A DNA stretch of 33,777 nt from an uncultured Bacteroides sp. (lineage in GTDB: Bacteria; Bacteroidota; Bacteroidia; Bacteroidales; Bacteroidaceae): positions 1-33,777 of the forward strand of contig CASELH010000026.1 of the NCBI GenBank assembly GCA_949288715.1. Direction: 5' to 3'. The stretch's first letter is position 1; each line of letters starts with the position of its first letter. The translations under genes and the position numbers were made by a program. Of the stretch, positions 7,737 through 16,398 are shown in pieces. The notes beneath the pieces were generated by a model. That model saw only the letters and a program-made list of their open reading frames with translations. It was not told where the DNA came from and ran no database searches.

Positions 7737-8792
7737 TCACCCGGCCTGGGCATAAGCCTTGAGAGCGGAAATAAGCTGCTCATTCTCCCTGTGCGTACCC
7801 ACCGTAATGCGCAAGCAATTGCCACACAAGGCTACCGTATGACGGCTGCGTACAATGATGCCACACTCCACCAGGTAGCTGTACAGGGCAGGCGCATCGG
7901 TCACCTTCACCAAGAAGAAGTTGGCATCCGTGGGATACACCAGCTGCACGCACTTCACCCCCTGCAAAGCCCGGCCCAACCACGTGCGTTCCGCCTTCAG
8001 CGTGTCCACCCAGCGGTCCTTCTCATAGAGGCGGTAGGTCATCTCCAAAGCTTGGCGCTGGGTAAGCAGGTTTACATTATAGGGATATTTTATCTTATTG
8101 AGGATGTCCACTATCTCTTGCGAAGCAAAGGCCATGCCCAGGCGGAGTGCCGCACATCCCCAAGCCTTGGAAAAGGTCTGCAAAATGATGAGGTTGGGAT
8201 GCTCGGCCAGCTGGGGCAGGAATCCGGCTTCAGGAGCAAAATCGATGTAGGCCTCATCCAGCACCACCAGCCCATCGAAAGCCTGGAGGAGGGCTTCGAC
8301 TTCGGTACGCGCCAAGAGATTGCCCGTGGGATTGTTGGGCGAACAGAGGAACATGAGTTTTGTGTGCTCGTCGGCAGCCCCAAGCATTGCGCGGGCAGAG
8401 AATTGGAAATGGCTATCGAGCAACACCTTACGGTACTCCACATCGTTCACCTCTGCACATACCTGATACATGCCATAGGTGGGGTCGATGGCCACCACAT
8501 TGTCCACGCGGGGCTCGCAGAAAGCGCGATACACCAAGTCGATGGCCTCGTCACTGCCATTGCCCAGAAAAATACTGGTGGCAGGCACATGCTTAATGCG
8601 CGCCAAGGCAGCCTTCAGTTCGCGCTGCATGGGGTCGGGATAGCGGTTGTGGGGCGTGTTGTAAGGATTCTCGTTGGCATCGAGAAACACGGAAGCCTCG
8701 TGCCCGCTGTATTCATCGCGTGCCGACGAGTAAGGTTTCAGGCGCAGGATGTTGGGGCGCACCAGCTGTTCAAGAGTACGCTTGCTGCTCAT
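7737..8792 (-). CDS. hisC: Histidinol-phosphate aminotransferase
   Basis: A 351-residue fold-type I PLP enzyme converting imidazole-acetol phosphate and glutamate to histidinol phosphate. Seen: [19 protein letters not shown] at 37-55, the cofactor-anchoring GNGSDEAID near 78, SPNNPTG at 151-157, LDEAYIDF at 178-185, the PLP lysine Lys209 in TFSKAWG, and Arg217 in LRLG. The start chosen ([10 protein letters not shown]) overlaps the hisD stop as ATGA, which indicates translational coupling; the longer open frame upstream lies inside hisD and is not used. It is the last gene of the operon here: only about 55 bp separate it from the convergent RNase gene, so hisB is not adjacent. Confidence 0.96.
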   Translation of the reverse strand: MSSKRTLEQLVRPNILRLKPYSSARDEYSGHEASVFLDANENPYNTPHNRYPDPMQRELKAALARIKHVPATSIFLGNGSDEAIDLVYRAFCEPRVDNVVAIDPTYGMYQVCAEVNDVEYRKVLLDSHFQFSARAMLGAADEHTKLMFLCSPNNPTGNLLARTEVEALLQAFDGLVVLDEAYIDFAPEAGFLPQLAEHPNLIILQTFSKAWGCAALRLGMAFASQEIVDILNKIKYPYNVNLLTQRQALEMTYRLYEKDRWVDTLKAERTWLGRALQGVKCVQLVYPTDANFFLVKVTDAPALYSYLVECGIIVRSRHTVALCGNCLRITVGTHRENEQLISALKAYAQAG

Positions 8793-10075
8793 ACGTCGGC
8801 CCTCCCCAAACGTAAAGACACAGCACGCCGGTGCCCGTCCAGCCCCTCGGCACGGGCCATACACTCGATGGCAGGGCCGATGTTCTGCAGACCGACAGAC
8901 GTAAGCTCTTGAAAGGTGATTTTCCGCACGAAGCTGTCGAGGCACACCCCGCTGTAAGCCTTGGCATAGCCATTGGTGGGCAGCGTGTGATTGGTGCCCG
9001 AAGCATAGTCGCCCGCACTCTCGGGGGCATAGTGGCCCAAGAAGACGGAACCTGCGTTAATGACGCCTTCGGCCAGCGCATGGGGCTCGCGAGCCTCAAT
9101 GATGAGGTGCTCGGGGGCATATTCGTTGGTGAGGGCAAGGGCCTGTTGAGCATCGCGCACCACGATGAGCTTGCTGTTCTCGAGCGAGCAGGCGGCAATG
9201 TCACGGCGGGGAAGCAGGGGCAGTTGGCGCTCGACTTCTTCCTTTACCTGTTCGGCCAAAGCGAATGAAGTGGTAATGAGCAAGGCCTGGCTATCCGTGC
9301 CGTGCTCGGCCTGACTGAGGAGGTCGGCTGCCACGAAGACAGGGTTAGCACTATCGTCGGCCAGCACCTCTACTTCGGAGGGACCTGCCGGCAGGTCGAT
9401 AGCCACGCCGTGCAGACTGACTTGCTGCTTGGCGGCGGTGACGTACTGGTTGCCCGGACCAAATATCTTATAGACATGCGGAATGCTTTCGGTGCCATAG
9501 GCCATGGCGCCAATGGCCTGCACGCCTCCGGCCTTGAAGATGCTGTCCACACCAGCCACGCGGGCGGCATAAAGAGTGGCGGGATGCACCTTGCCGTCGC
9601 GTCCCGGAGGGGTACAAAGCACTACCCGGCGGCACCCGGCTATGCGGGCGGGGATAGCAAGCATCAGCACGGTAGAGAACAGGGGTGCCGTTCCGCCGGG
9701 GACATACAAGCCCACCTGCTCTATGGGCACAGCCTTTTGCCAACAAGTGACCCCGGGCTGGGTCTCCACCTTTTTTCCCTCAAAGCGCTGGGCTTCGTGA
9801 AAGGAAGCTATATTCTTGGCCGCAAGGCGGATGGCGGCTTTCAGTTCATCGCCGAGCAAGCCTTCGGCTTCATCCACCTCCTCCTGGTTGACCACCGGGG
9901 TAGTAAGTTTCACTTTATCAAAACGTTCTTCATAGGCCAGCAAGGCACGGTCGCCTTCTTCCCGGATGTGGCGGAGAATGTCACAAACCGTCTCGGTAAG
10001 GTCAGCCTGATTTTTTACCGGGCGCTTCACCACTTCTGCCCATTGAGAGGGATTGGGGTAAGTTATCAATTCCAT
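8789..10075 (-). CDS. hisD: Histidinol dehydrogenase
   Basis: A 428-residue, full-length HisD. It performs the last two NAD-dependent oxidations of histidine biosynthesis, histidinol to histidinal to histidine. Landmarks in order: [46 protein letters not shown], the zinc-site [12 protein letters not shown] block with Gln and His ligands, APEHLI with the catalytic Glu-His pair, and [18 protein letters not shown] toward the end. It sits 22 bp after hisG and overlaps hisC by the ATGA quartet, so hisG-hisD-hisC form one operon under the upstream attenuator. Confidence 0.97.
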   Translation of the reverse strand: MELITYPNPSQWAEVVKRPVKNQADLTETVCDILRHIREEGDRALLAYEERFDKVKLTTPVVNQEEVDEAEGLLGDELKAAIRLAAKNIASFHEAQRFEGKKVETQPGVTCWQKAVPIEQVGLYVPGGTAPLFSTVLMLAIPARIAGCRRVVLCTPPGRDGKVHPATLYAARVAGVDSIFKAGGVQAIGAMAYGTESIPHVYKIFGPGNQYVTAAKQQVSLHGVAIDLPAGPSEVEVLADDSANPVFVAADLLSQAEHGTDSQALLITTSFALAEQVKEEVERQLPLLPRRDIAACSLENSKLIVVRDAQQALALTNEYAPEHLIIEAREPHALAEGVINAGSVFLGHYAPESAGDYASGTNHTLPTNGYAKAYSGVCLDSFVRKITFQELTSVGLQNIGPAIECMARAEGLDGHRRAVSLRLGRADV

Positions 10076-10097
10076 ATCGTTTCTTTTTATCCTTATT

Positions 10098-10949
10098 TTA
10101 CACTATCATTTTCTCAATGGGCAGCACCAGTATGCCCTCGGCGCCCATGGCTTTGAGCTTGCCGATGATGTCCCAAAAGCATTGTTCGTCGAGCACAGTG
10201 TGCACAGAGCACCAGCCCTCTTGCGCCAGAGGCATCACGGTGGGGCTGCGCATGCCCGGCAACACGGAGAGAATGGCATCGAGCTTCTCGCGGGGAGCGT
10301 TCATCAGCACATACTTCTTGTCTTCGGCGGTCTTCACGGCATCCATGCGGAAGAGAAGCTCGTCGAGGATAGCGCGTTTCTCGGGGCTCATGCCTTTGTG
10401 TCCGATGAGAAGAGCCTCGGAGTGCATCACTACCTCCACCTCACGCAGACTGTTGCTCACCAGGGTAGAACCGGAGGAAACGATGTCGAAGATGGCGTCG
10501 GCCAGCCCAATGCCGGGAGAAACCTCCACCGAGCCGGTAATGACATGTATGTCGGCCTGCACCTGCTGCTCCGCAAGGTAGCGCGAAAGGATGGCAGGAT
10601 AAGACGTGGCTATCTTCTTGCCTTCAAACCACCGGGGACCGCTGTACTCCACATCGCGCGGGATGGCCAGCGAAAGACGGCACTTGCTGAAGCCCAAACG
10701 CTTCAGGATGGCAGCATCCTCGCCTTTCTCCAGAAACTCGTTTTCACCTACAATACCCACGTCGGCCACGCCCGAGGCCACGGTCTGGGGAATGTCGTCA
10801 TCGCGCAGGAAAAGCACTTCGAGCGGAAAGTTGGACGATTGCACCAGCAGGGTGCGCTTGCTTGCGTTCAGCTTGATGTCGGCCTCGCTGAGGAACGACA
10901 TGGTTTCATCGTAAAGTCGGCCTTTGGCCTGTACTGCTATTCGTAACAT
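10098..10949 (-). CDS. hisG: ATP phosphoribosyltransferase, long form
   Basis: A 283-residue HisG, the first committed enzyme of histidine biosynthesis, joining ATP and PRPP to phosphoribosyl-ATP. The catalytic periplasmic-binding-like domains cover about 1-210 (LRIAVQAKGRL, GVADVGIVGENEFLE, DIVSSGSTLVSNSLREV). The last 70 or so residues (MNAPREKLDAILSVLPGMRSPTVMPL...GAEGILVLPIEKMI) are the ACT-like regulatory domain of the long, self-sufficient form, so no HisZ is needed and feedback inhibition by histidine is expected. It is the first structural gene after the his leader and terminator. Confidence 0.97.
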   Translation of the reverse strand: MLRIAVQAKGRLYDETMSFLSEADIKLNASKRTLLVQSSNFPLEVLFLRDDDIPQTVASGVADVGIVGENEFLEKGEDAAILKRLGFSKCRLSLAIPRDVEYSGPRWFEGKKIATSYPAILSRYLAEQQVQADIHVITGSVEVSPGIGLADAIFDIVSSGSTLVSNSLREVEVVMHSEALLIGHKGMSPEKRAILDELLFRMDAVKTAEDKKYVLMNAPREKLDAILSVLPGMRSPTVMPLAQEGWCSVHTVLDEQCFWDIIGKLKAMGAEGILVLPIEKMIV

Positions 10950-11029
10950 AATAATGTAGTAAATGTAGTATTTTAATGTTCAATAATCAGTGTCCTGCAT
11001 GCTTTGCTTCTTCTCCGGGAAAAAGGAAA

Positions 11030-11062
11030 CGAGGCTTACCGCACATTCCTCGGTAAGCCTCG
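11030..11062 (-). terminator. his operon attenuator terminator
   Basis: On the minus strand a perfect 12-bp stem, CGAGGCTTACCG (11062-11051) with CGGTAAGCCTCG (11041-11030), closes a 9-nt loop and is followed by TTTCCTTTTT. It lies between the leader peptide and hisG, about 80 nt before the hisG start, the position of a regulatory transcription terminator. Confidence 0.9.
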
Positions 11063-11108
11063 CCTTTTCTATTTCAACTGATGCCTTATGCCAGCATACG
11101 CCCCGCCC

Positions 11109-11117
11109 AGCCTACCG
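11109..11117 (-). promoter_or_regulatory. Antiterminator strand of the his attenuator
   Basis: The minus strand reads CGGTAGGCT across the last sense codon, the stop codon and the next triplet of the leader ORF. It can form nine consecutive pairs (two G-U) with GGCTTACCG at 11059-11051, the 5' arm of the terminator. A ribosome that reaches the stop codon would cover it; one stalled at the His codons would leave it free. Confidence 0.75.
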
Positions 11118-11171
11118 GTATTGTTCGTTAGGATGATGGTGATGGCGATGATAGTTGGCAAAAGTAGTCAT
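11112..11171 (-). CDS. hisL: his operon leader peptide, 19 residues
   Basis: A 19-codon ORF encodes MTTFANYHRHHHHPNEQYR: five histidine codons within six positions (CAT CGC CAT CAC CAT CAT). It lies between a strong Bacteroides promoter and the terminator that precedes hisG. Such His-rich leaders sense charged tRNA-His by ribosome stalling, as established for the enterobacterial his operon. Start ATG is about 25-30 nt from the predicted transcript start. The peptide itself probably has no function after synthesis. The symbol is given by function; the sequence is not homologous to the E. coli HisL beyond the His run. Confidence 0.88.
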   Translation of the reverse strand: MTTFANYHRHHHHPNEQYR

Positions 11172-11195
11172 ACGGTATTTCCGTTGTTTTCGCGA

Positions 11196-11227
11196 CAAAA
11201 ATAAAGTTTCTTTCTGATATTGACAAA
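11196..11227 (-). promoter_or_regulatory. his operon promoter
   Basis: On the minus strand TTTG (11227-11224), a 20-bp spacer and TATTTTTG (11203-11196) match both halves of the Bacteroides primary sigma factor consensus with optimal spacing. It sits just upstream of the His leader peptide. Confidence 0.85.
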
Positions 11228-11270
11228 CATTTATAAGCTAAATTTCGGTTTTTTCTTTCATTTCATACAT

Positions 11271-12167
11271 TTACGTCATGGTGAAGCGCACGTAGGCGCG
11301 GTCGTCGAAAGAGCGGAGCCCCGCCTGCCTGCCCTTGGTGCTCTTGAATTGGGAGAGGCACAAGGGGTCGTTGGCCAATACTTCACGCAAGTACGCCTCG
11401 GAGGCGCGCAGCGAAGGCAACACGCGGGGGTAGCCGTCGGAAGCCAGCACCACCTCCTCGCCCGGACACACAGGGTAGACGCGCACCAACTCCAGCGGCA
11501 CGGGAAAGCCGTCGATGGCCGCATAGGCATAAGGCGACAAGGCCGGAGACCGGTTCTGGAAAACACCCTGCATGCGGAGCAGGGGGCGGATGAAGTGACG
11601 CCCGGGGTCGCCGGCCTCAACGTCGGCGCGCGTGCCGCCGCCAAGCAGATAGGCGTGGTCGAAGGCACACCGGGCTTCGGCAGCAATGCGGTCTATCGGC
11701 TTGACATTCGGGTAACAGACCTCCCCCACCCTGCACGGGCAGTCGCCCACCTGCCACACCTCGCGGCGCGCCAAGCTGAACATCACCACGCTGGCCGTAA
11801 AGCGATGGGCGGGATGCTCGGCCACATAGCCCTCCAAGCCACGCCTGAGGTAGAAGGCACGCACAGCCTCGGTGAGCTGCGCCACGGCCCGGGGCATATC
11901 CAGCCCGGGAGGGAAACCGGAAATGGTTTCTGCCAGCAGCTCCATGGCCCAGCGCCCGGAAGTCTTGCCGTCCAGGCGGAAAGCCGACTTCGACGTGGCC
12001 CCGTCGATGACGGCCACATAGCCGGCAGGGGTGGCCAACAGGCCGTCTTCATTGTCTTGAGGCAGATGCTTCGCACGAAGGTAGTATTCGTGTACCTCTA
12101 TGCCGCCTGCAGGAGGCAGGGAAAGGGAGCGGCACTCGTTTTCGGGCAGAGTAAAAGGCGTGGTCAT
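11271..12167 (-). CDS. PP2C-like protein phosphatase domain protein
   Basis: A 298-residue cytosolic-looking protein without signal peptide or membrane segment. The metal-site pattern of PP2C (PPM) phosphatases can be followed: DNEDG at 38-42, VIDGATSK at 53-60, VGDCPC at 140-145, ASDG at 242-245 and SFDDRAYV at 287-293. These aspartates would hold the two Mn/Mg ions that hydrolyse phospho-Ser/Thr. Sequence between the motifs is diverged from typical PP2C, so the substrate is unknown and a non-protein substrate is possible. No kinase or forkhead-domain partner is adjacent. It ends right behind the his promoter and is transcribed from its own promoter. Confidence 0.8.
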   Translation of the reverse strand: MTTPFTLPENECRSLSLPPAGGIEVHEYYLRAKHLPQDNEDGLLATPAGYVAVIDGATSKSAFRLDGKTSGRWAMELLAETISGFPPGLDMPRAVAQLTEAVRAFYLRRGLEGYVAEHPAHRFTASVVMFSLARREVWQVGDCPCRVGEVCYPNVKPIDRIAAEARCAFDHAYLLGGGTRADVEAGDPGRHFIRPLLRMQGVFQNRSPALSPYAYAAIDGFPVPLELVRVYPVCPGEEVVLASDGYPRVLPSLRASEAYLREVLANDPLCLSQFKSTKGRQAGLRSFDDRAYVRFTMT

Positions 12168-12202
12168 GATGGATGCGTATTAGTCTGTCATTGACTGGTG
12201 AA

Positions 12203-12234
12203 CAAAGGTCGGAATAAATTTTGGAAAAGGCAAT
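12203..12234 (-). promoter_or_regulatory. Promoter of the PP2C-like gene
   Basis: On the minus strand ATTG (12234-12231), 20 bp, then GACCTTTG (12210-12203): near-consensus at both boxes with correct spacing, about 35 bp before the ATG at 12167. Confidence 0.6.
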
Positions 12235-12258
12235 AAGAGAGCCTTATGTTGTTGCTTT

Positions 12259-12342
12259 GGTAGGGTTGAAACGCTGCCGTGCTGGCGTTCCAACCCTACC
12301 GTGCTGGCGTTTCAACCCTACCACGCCGGTGTTTCAACGCCG
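12259..12342. repeat. 22-bp tandem repeat array with an inverted first half-unit
   Basis: Two near-identical 22-bp units (12277-12298 and 12299-12320; they differ at one base) contain CCGTGCTGGCGTT and CAACCCTA. A third, diverged unit follows (12321-12342). In front, 12259-12274 reads GGTAGGGTTGAAACGC, the exact complement of GCGTTTCAACCCTACC at 12307-12322. So alternative hairpins can form with unit 1 or unit 2. Confidence 0.85.
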
Positions 12343-12381
12343 GCATGCCAGTTAAAAAGCTGCGGGACGGGACTTTTAGGT

Positions 12382-12389
12382 TATATTTG
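12382..12389 (+). promoter_or_regulatory. -7 promoter box before the DUF5686 gene
   Basis: TATATTTG matches TAnnTTTG. A second match, TAATTTTG, lies at 12424-12431 but would leave almost no leader before the ATG at 12441, so the first is preferred. Confidence 0.55.
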
Positions 12390-12440
12390 CTACCTGGAAA
12401 GTGGAGCTTTGGGACATATTTCGTAATTTTGCGCCCGATT

Positions 12441-15041
12441 ATGAATCCAATGAAGCAACTTTATACCAGGATATTGCTTGCGGCGGTCGTGCTGTGCACC
12501 TGCTTCGCCGCTCAGGCATGGGGACAGATTACCGGCGTGGTGACCGACTCGGTAAGCGGCGAGCCGCTGATGTACGTCACCGTGCAATACGAGGGCAAAG
12601 GCGTGGGCGCAGTGACCAACGTGGACGGCGAGTACAAAGTGGAGACGCGCCGGGGGTGGAACGAACTGACCTTCTCGTCGATAGGCTACGTCACGAAGAA
12701 GGTGAAGTTTGCCACAGGCACGAAGGTCATCAACGTGAAGCTGGCGCCCGACGACGTGATGCTGACCGAGGTAGTGGTAAGGCCCAAGCGTGAACGGTAT
12801 TCGCGCAAGAACAACCCGGCGGTGGACTTCATGCGCAAGGTCATCGAGCACAAGAAGGCACTGAAGCTGGAGGAGAAAGACTACTACCAGTATCAGCGCT
12901 ACGAGAAGATGAAAATGTCGCTCAACGACGTCACCCCCGAAAAGCTGGAGAAGGGCATCTACAAGAAGTTCTCCTTCTTCAAAGACCAAGTGGAACAGTC
13001 GCCCAAGACGGGCAAACCCATCCTGCCCATCTCGGTGAAGGAGACGGCCAGCCGCACCATCTACCGCCGCTCGCCCAAGAGCCAGAAGACCATCATCGAG
13101 GGCATGAACTCCAGCGGCATCGAGGAGTTCTTCAGCACGGGCGACATGCTGGGCACGGTGCTGAACGACGTGTTCTCGGACATCAACATCTACGACGACA
13201 ACATCCGCCTCTTGCAACGCTACTTCACCAGCCCCATAGGGCGCGGAGCCATCAACTTCTACAAGTTCTACCTGATGGACACCCTCATGGTGGCGGACCG
13301 GGAGTGCGTGCACCTCACCTTCGTGCCCCAGAACTCGCAGGACTTCGGCTTCACCGGCCACCTCTATGTGGTGAAAGACTCTACCTACGCCGTGAAGAAG
13401 TGCACCATGAACCTGCCCCAAAACACGGGTGTCAACTGGGTGTCGCACATGGACATCACGCAGGAGTTCGAGCAGCTGCCGGACAGTACCTGGATTCTGA
13501 CAGACGACGACATGACCGTGGAGCTGACCTTCATAAAAGGCATACAAGGCCTCGAGGTGCAGCGCACCACCAAGTACACCAACTACGACTTCTCGGAGAT
13601 TGACCCGCGCTACTTCCGCCTGAAGGGCGACGTCATCAAGGAGGCCAACATGATGAACCGCACCGACGAGTATTGGGCCAGCGTGCGCCAAGTGCCCCTG
13701 AGCAAGCAGGAGAGCACCATGGACATCTTTATGAACCGCATAGAGCAGATACCGGGCTTCAAGTACGTCATCTTCGCGGCCAAGGCACTCATAGAGAACT
13801 TCGTGGAGACCACCGGCCCCAAGCGCCCCAGCAAGGTGGACATCGGGCCCATCAACACCATGATAACGAGCAACTACCTCAACGGCACGCGCTTCCGCCT
13901 CAGCGCCATGACCACGGGCCACCTGCACCCCCACTGGAGCTTCAGCGGATACGGGGCCTACGGCACGCGGGACAAGAAGTGGTTCTACTCCGCCCAGGCA
14001 GCCTACTCGTTCAACAAGCGGGAGTACGTGCTGTGGGAGTTCCCCAAGCACTACCTGGCCTTCAAGTACACCTACGACGTGATGAACCCCATGGACAAGT
14101 ACCTCATGACGGACAAGGACAACATGTTCGTGGGCTGGAAGTGGGCCACGGTGGACCAGATGTCGTACATCCGCGACGCCACCCTGACGTATGAGCTGGA
14201 GACGAACACGGGCTTCTCCGTCAACGCCATGCTGCGCCACCGCAACGACCAGCCCGGAGGCAACCTGCAGTATTGGCGCAACAACGGCACCGTGCCCGGC
14301 GAGTGGGACAACTCGAACACCCGGGTGCACGACATCACCACCACCGAGCTGGGCGTGACCCTGCGCTACGCCCCGGGCGAAACCTTCGTCAACACCAAGC
14401 AGAGGCGCATACCCGTGTCGCTCGACGCCCCCATCTTCACCCTCTCCCACACCACCGGATTCAAGGGGCTGCTGGGCGGCGACTACAACTTCAACCTCAC
14501 CGAGCTGAGCATGCGCAAGCGCTTCTGGTTCGGCTCGTGGGGCAAGCTGGACGCCACCCTGCGCGCCGGGGCGCAGTGGAACACCGTGCCCTTCCCCCTG
14601 CTCAACCTGCCCATGGCCAACCTGAGCTACATCACGCAGAACAACGAGTCGTTCAACCTCATCAACAACATGGAGTTCCTCAACGACCGCTACGCCTCGC
14701 TGGCCCTGAGCTACGACCTCAACGGCAAGCTGTTCAACCGCATCCCCCTCATCAGGAAGCTGAAGTGGAGAGAAATGTTCCGCATACGCGGCCTGTGGGG
14801 CACGCTGACCGACAAGAACAACCCCTACAAGAGCCACAACGCCGACCTCTTCCTCTTCCCCATGCGCGACGGCATGCCCACCAGCCACGTCATGGGCCGA
14901 AAGCCCTACATCGAGGCCAGCATAGGCATCTACAACATCTTCAAGCTGATACACATAGAGTACGTGCGCCGACTCACCTACACCGACCTGCCGGGCGTGA
15001 AGAAGGGCGGCATACGCTTCATGATTCTCACCATATTCTAA
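12441..15041 (+). CDS. DUF5686 outer-membrane protein with carboxypeptidase-like regulatory domain
   Basis: About 866 residues from MNPMKQLY (an ATG at 12450 is an alternative). A signal peptide covers about residues 1-30 (TRILLAAVVLCTCFAAQAWG). Residues 30-120 form a CarboxypepD_reg-like beta-sandwich (ITGVVTDSVSGEPLMYVTVQYEG...VDGEYKVETRRG...FSSIGYVTKKV), the N-terminal plug-like domain also seen in Bacteroidota TonB-dependent receptors. The rest is the DUF5686 region, rich in alternating aromatic and polar residues and ending in GGIRFMILTIF with a terminal Phe, typical of an outer-membrane beta-barrel. There are no TonB-receptor plug motifs. Substrate is unknown. The frame is open further upstream, but that part crosses the repeat array and lacks a plausible signal peptide. 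rarA follows 28 bp later. Confidence 0.9.
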   Translation: MNPMKQLYTRILLAAVVLCTCFAAQAWGQITGVVTDSVSGEPLMYVTVQYEGKGVGAVTNVDGEYKVETRRGWNELTFSSIGYVTKKVKFATGTKVINVKLAPDDVMLTEVVVRPKRERYSRKNNPAVDFMRKVIEHKKALKLEEKDYYQYQRYEKMKMSLNDVTPEKLEKGIYKKFSFFKDQVEQSPKTGKPILPISVKETASRTIYRRSPKSQKTIIEGMNSSGIEEFFSTGDMLGTVLNDVFSDINIYDDNIRLLQRYFTSPIGRGAINFYKFYLMDTLMVADRECVHLTFVPQNSQDFGFTGHLYVVKDSTYAVKKCTMNLPQNTGVNWVSHMDITQEFEQLPDSTWILTDDDMTVELTFIKGIQGLEVQRTTKYTNYDFSEIDPRYFRLKGDVIKEANMMNRTDEYWASVRQVPLSKQESTMDIFMNRIEQIPGFKYVIFAAKALIENFVETTGPKRPSKVDIGPINTMITSNYLNGTRFRLSAMTTGHLHPHWSFSGYGAYGTRDKKWFYSAQAAYSFNKREYVLWEFPKHYLAFKYTYDVMNPMDKYLMTDKDNMFVGWKWATVDQMSYIRDATLTYELETNTGFSVNAMLRHRNDQPGGNLQYWRNNGTVPGEWDNSNTRVHDITTTELGVTLRYAPGETFVNTKQRRIPVSLDAPIFTLSHTTGFKGLLGGDYNFNLTELSMRKRFWFGSWGKLDATLRAGAQWNTVPFPLLNLPMANLSYITQNNESFNLINNMEFLNDRYASLALSYDLNGKLFNRIPLIRKLKWREMFRIRGLWGTLTDKNNPYKSHNADLFLFPMRDGMPTSHVMGRKPYIEASIGIYNIFKLIHIEYVRRLTYTDLPGVKKGGIRFMILTIF

Positions 15042-15069
15042 CCACCCAAGAAAGGAGACACCACACACC

Positions 15070-16353
15070 ATGCAACCCCTGGCAGAACGGCTCCGGCCAA
15101 AGACTCTGGACGAATACATCGGCCAACAGCACCTCGTGGGCCCCGGCGCGGTGCTGCGCAAGATGATAGACGCGGGACGCATCACCTCCTTCATACTGTG
15201 GGGCCCGCCGGGCGTGGGCAAAACCACCCTGGCCCACATCATAGCCAACCGGCTGGAGACGCCCTTCTATACGCTGAGCGCCGTGACCAGCGGCGTGAAG
15301 GACGTGCGCGACGTGATAGAGCGCGCCAAGTCGGGCCGCTTCTTCTCGCAGGCCAGCCCCATCCTCTTCATCGACGAGATACATCGCTTCAGCAAGTCGC
15401 AGCAAGACTCCCTGCTGGGTGCCGTGGAGCAAGGCACCATCACGCTGATAGGCGCCACGACGGAGAACCCCTCCTTCGAAGTCATCCGCCCCCTGCTGTC
15501 CCGCTGCCAGCTCTACGTGCTGAAGCCCCTGGAGAAGGACGACCTGCTCGCCCTGCTGCACCGCGCCATCAGCACCGACACCGAGCTGAAGCAGCGCCAC
15601 ATAGAGCTGCGCGAAACCACCGCCATGCTGCGCTACAGCGGCGGCGACGCCCGCAAGCTGCTCAACATACTGGAGCTGGTGGTGGAGGCCGAGGCGGCCG
15701 AGGCCGACCCCGTGGTCATCACCGACGAACTCGTCACCCAGCGCCTGCAGCAAAACCCCATGGCCTACGACAAAGACGGCGAGATGCACTACGACATCAT
15801 CTCCGCCTTCATCAAGTCCATCCGCGGCAGCGACCCCGACGCGGCCATCTACTGGCTGGCCCGCATGGTGGAGGGCGGCGAAGACCCCGCCTTCATAGCC
15901 CGCCGCCTCGTCATCTCCGCCGCCGAAGACATCGGCCTGGCCAACCCCAACGCCCTGCTGCTGGCCAACGCCTGCTTCGACACCATCATGAAGATAGGCT
16001 GGCCCGAGGGCCGCATCCCCCTGGCCGAAACCACCATCTACCTGGCCACCAGCCCCAAGAGCAACTCCGCCTACCTGGCCATCGACCACGCCCTCGGCCT
16101 CGTGCGCCAGACGGGCAACCAGCCCGTGCCCCTGCACCTGCGCAACGCCCCCACCAAGCTGATGAAGCAGCTGGGCTACGCCGACGGCTACAAGTATGCC
16201 CACGACTATCCCGGCCACTTCGTGCGCCAGCAGTTCCTGCCCGACGAGCTGCAAGGCACCCGCATCTGGACCCCCCAGCCCAACCCCGCCGAGCAGAAGC
16301 ACCGCGAGCGCATGCAGCAGCTGTGGGGCGAGGACAAGTACAAGGGCGAGTAG
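15070..16353 (+). CDS. rarA: Replication-associated recombination protein A (MgsA/RarA AAA+ ATPase)
   Basis: A 427-residue AAA+ ATPase. Walker A GPPGVGKTT is at 45-53, Walker B ILFIDEIHR at 98-106, a sensor 1 region at GATTENPSFEV, and the sensor 2 arginine in YSGGDARKLLN. After about residue 250 comes the MgsA C-terminal tetramerisation part (AFIKSIRGSDPDAAIYWLARMVEGGEDP, then AEDIGLANP). RarA acts at stalled replication forks with SSB and the clamp loader-like machinery. It is probably on the transcript of the DUF5686 gene. Codon choice is extremely biased to G/C at third positions. Confidence 0.96.
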   Translation: MQPLAERLRPKTLDEYIGQQHLVGPGAVLRKMIDAGRITSFILWGPPGVGKTTLAHIIANRLETPFYTLSAVTSGVKDVRDVIERAKSGRFFSQASPILFIDEIHRFSKSQQDSLLGAVEQGTITLIGATTENPSFEVIRPLLSRCQLYVLKPLEKDDLLALLHRAISTDTELKQRHIELRETTAMLRYSGGDARKLLNILELVVEAEAAEADPVVITDELVTQRLQQNPMAYDKDGEMHYDIISAFIKSIRGSDPDAAIYWLARMVEGGEDPAFIARRLVISAAEDIGLANPNALLLANACFDTIMKIGWPEGRIPLAETTIYLATSPKSNSAYLAIDHALGLVRQTGNQPVPLHLRNAPTKLMKQLGYADGYKYAHDYPGHFVRQQFLPDELQGTRIWTPQPNPAEQKHRERMQQLWGEDKYKGE

Positions 16354-16398
16354 ACAGGAAGCAGAAAAGCACGCGGTCATTCAGCAATACAGCACAAC

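Noticed and set aside
7791-8912. 373-codon + strand frame opposite hisC
   Set aside because: Antisense shadow; the minus strand encodes a complete HisC with all PLP motifs.
8793-8945. N-terminal extension of hisC
   Set aside because: It lies within hisD, adds no conserved sequence, and the ATGA overlap gives a better start.
12424-12431. TAATTTTG as the DUF5686 promoter box
   Set aside because: It would start transcription almost at the ATG; the TATATTTG at 12382 gives a normal leader.
12390-15248. 952-codon open frame on the minus strand opposite the DUF5686 gene
   Set aside because: Its composition (runs of Val, Gly, His, Glu, Gln) is the usual shadow of a GC3-rich gene; the + strand frame has signal peptide, known domains and a barrel end.
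15028-16380. 450-codon minus-strand frame opposite rarA
   Set aside because: Shadow of the GC-rich rarA gene, low-complexity Gly/Val/Leu/Gln composition and no motifs.
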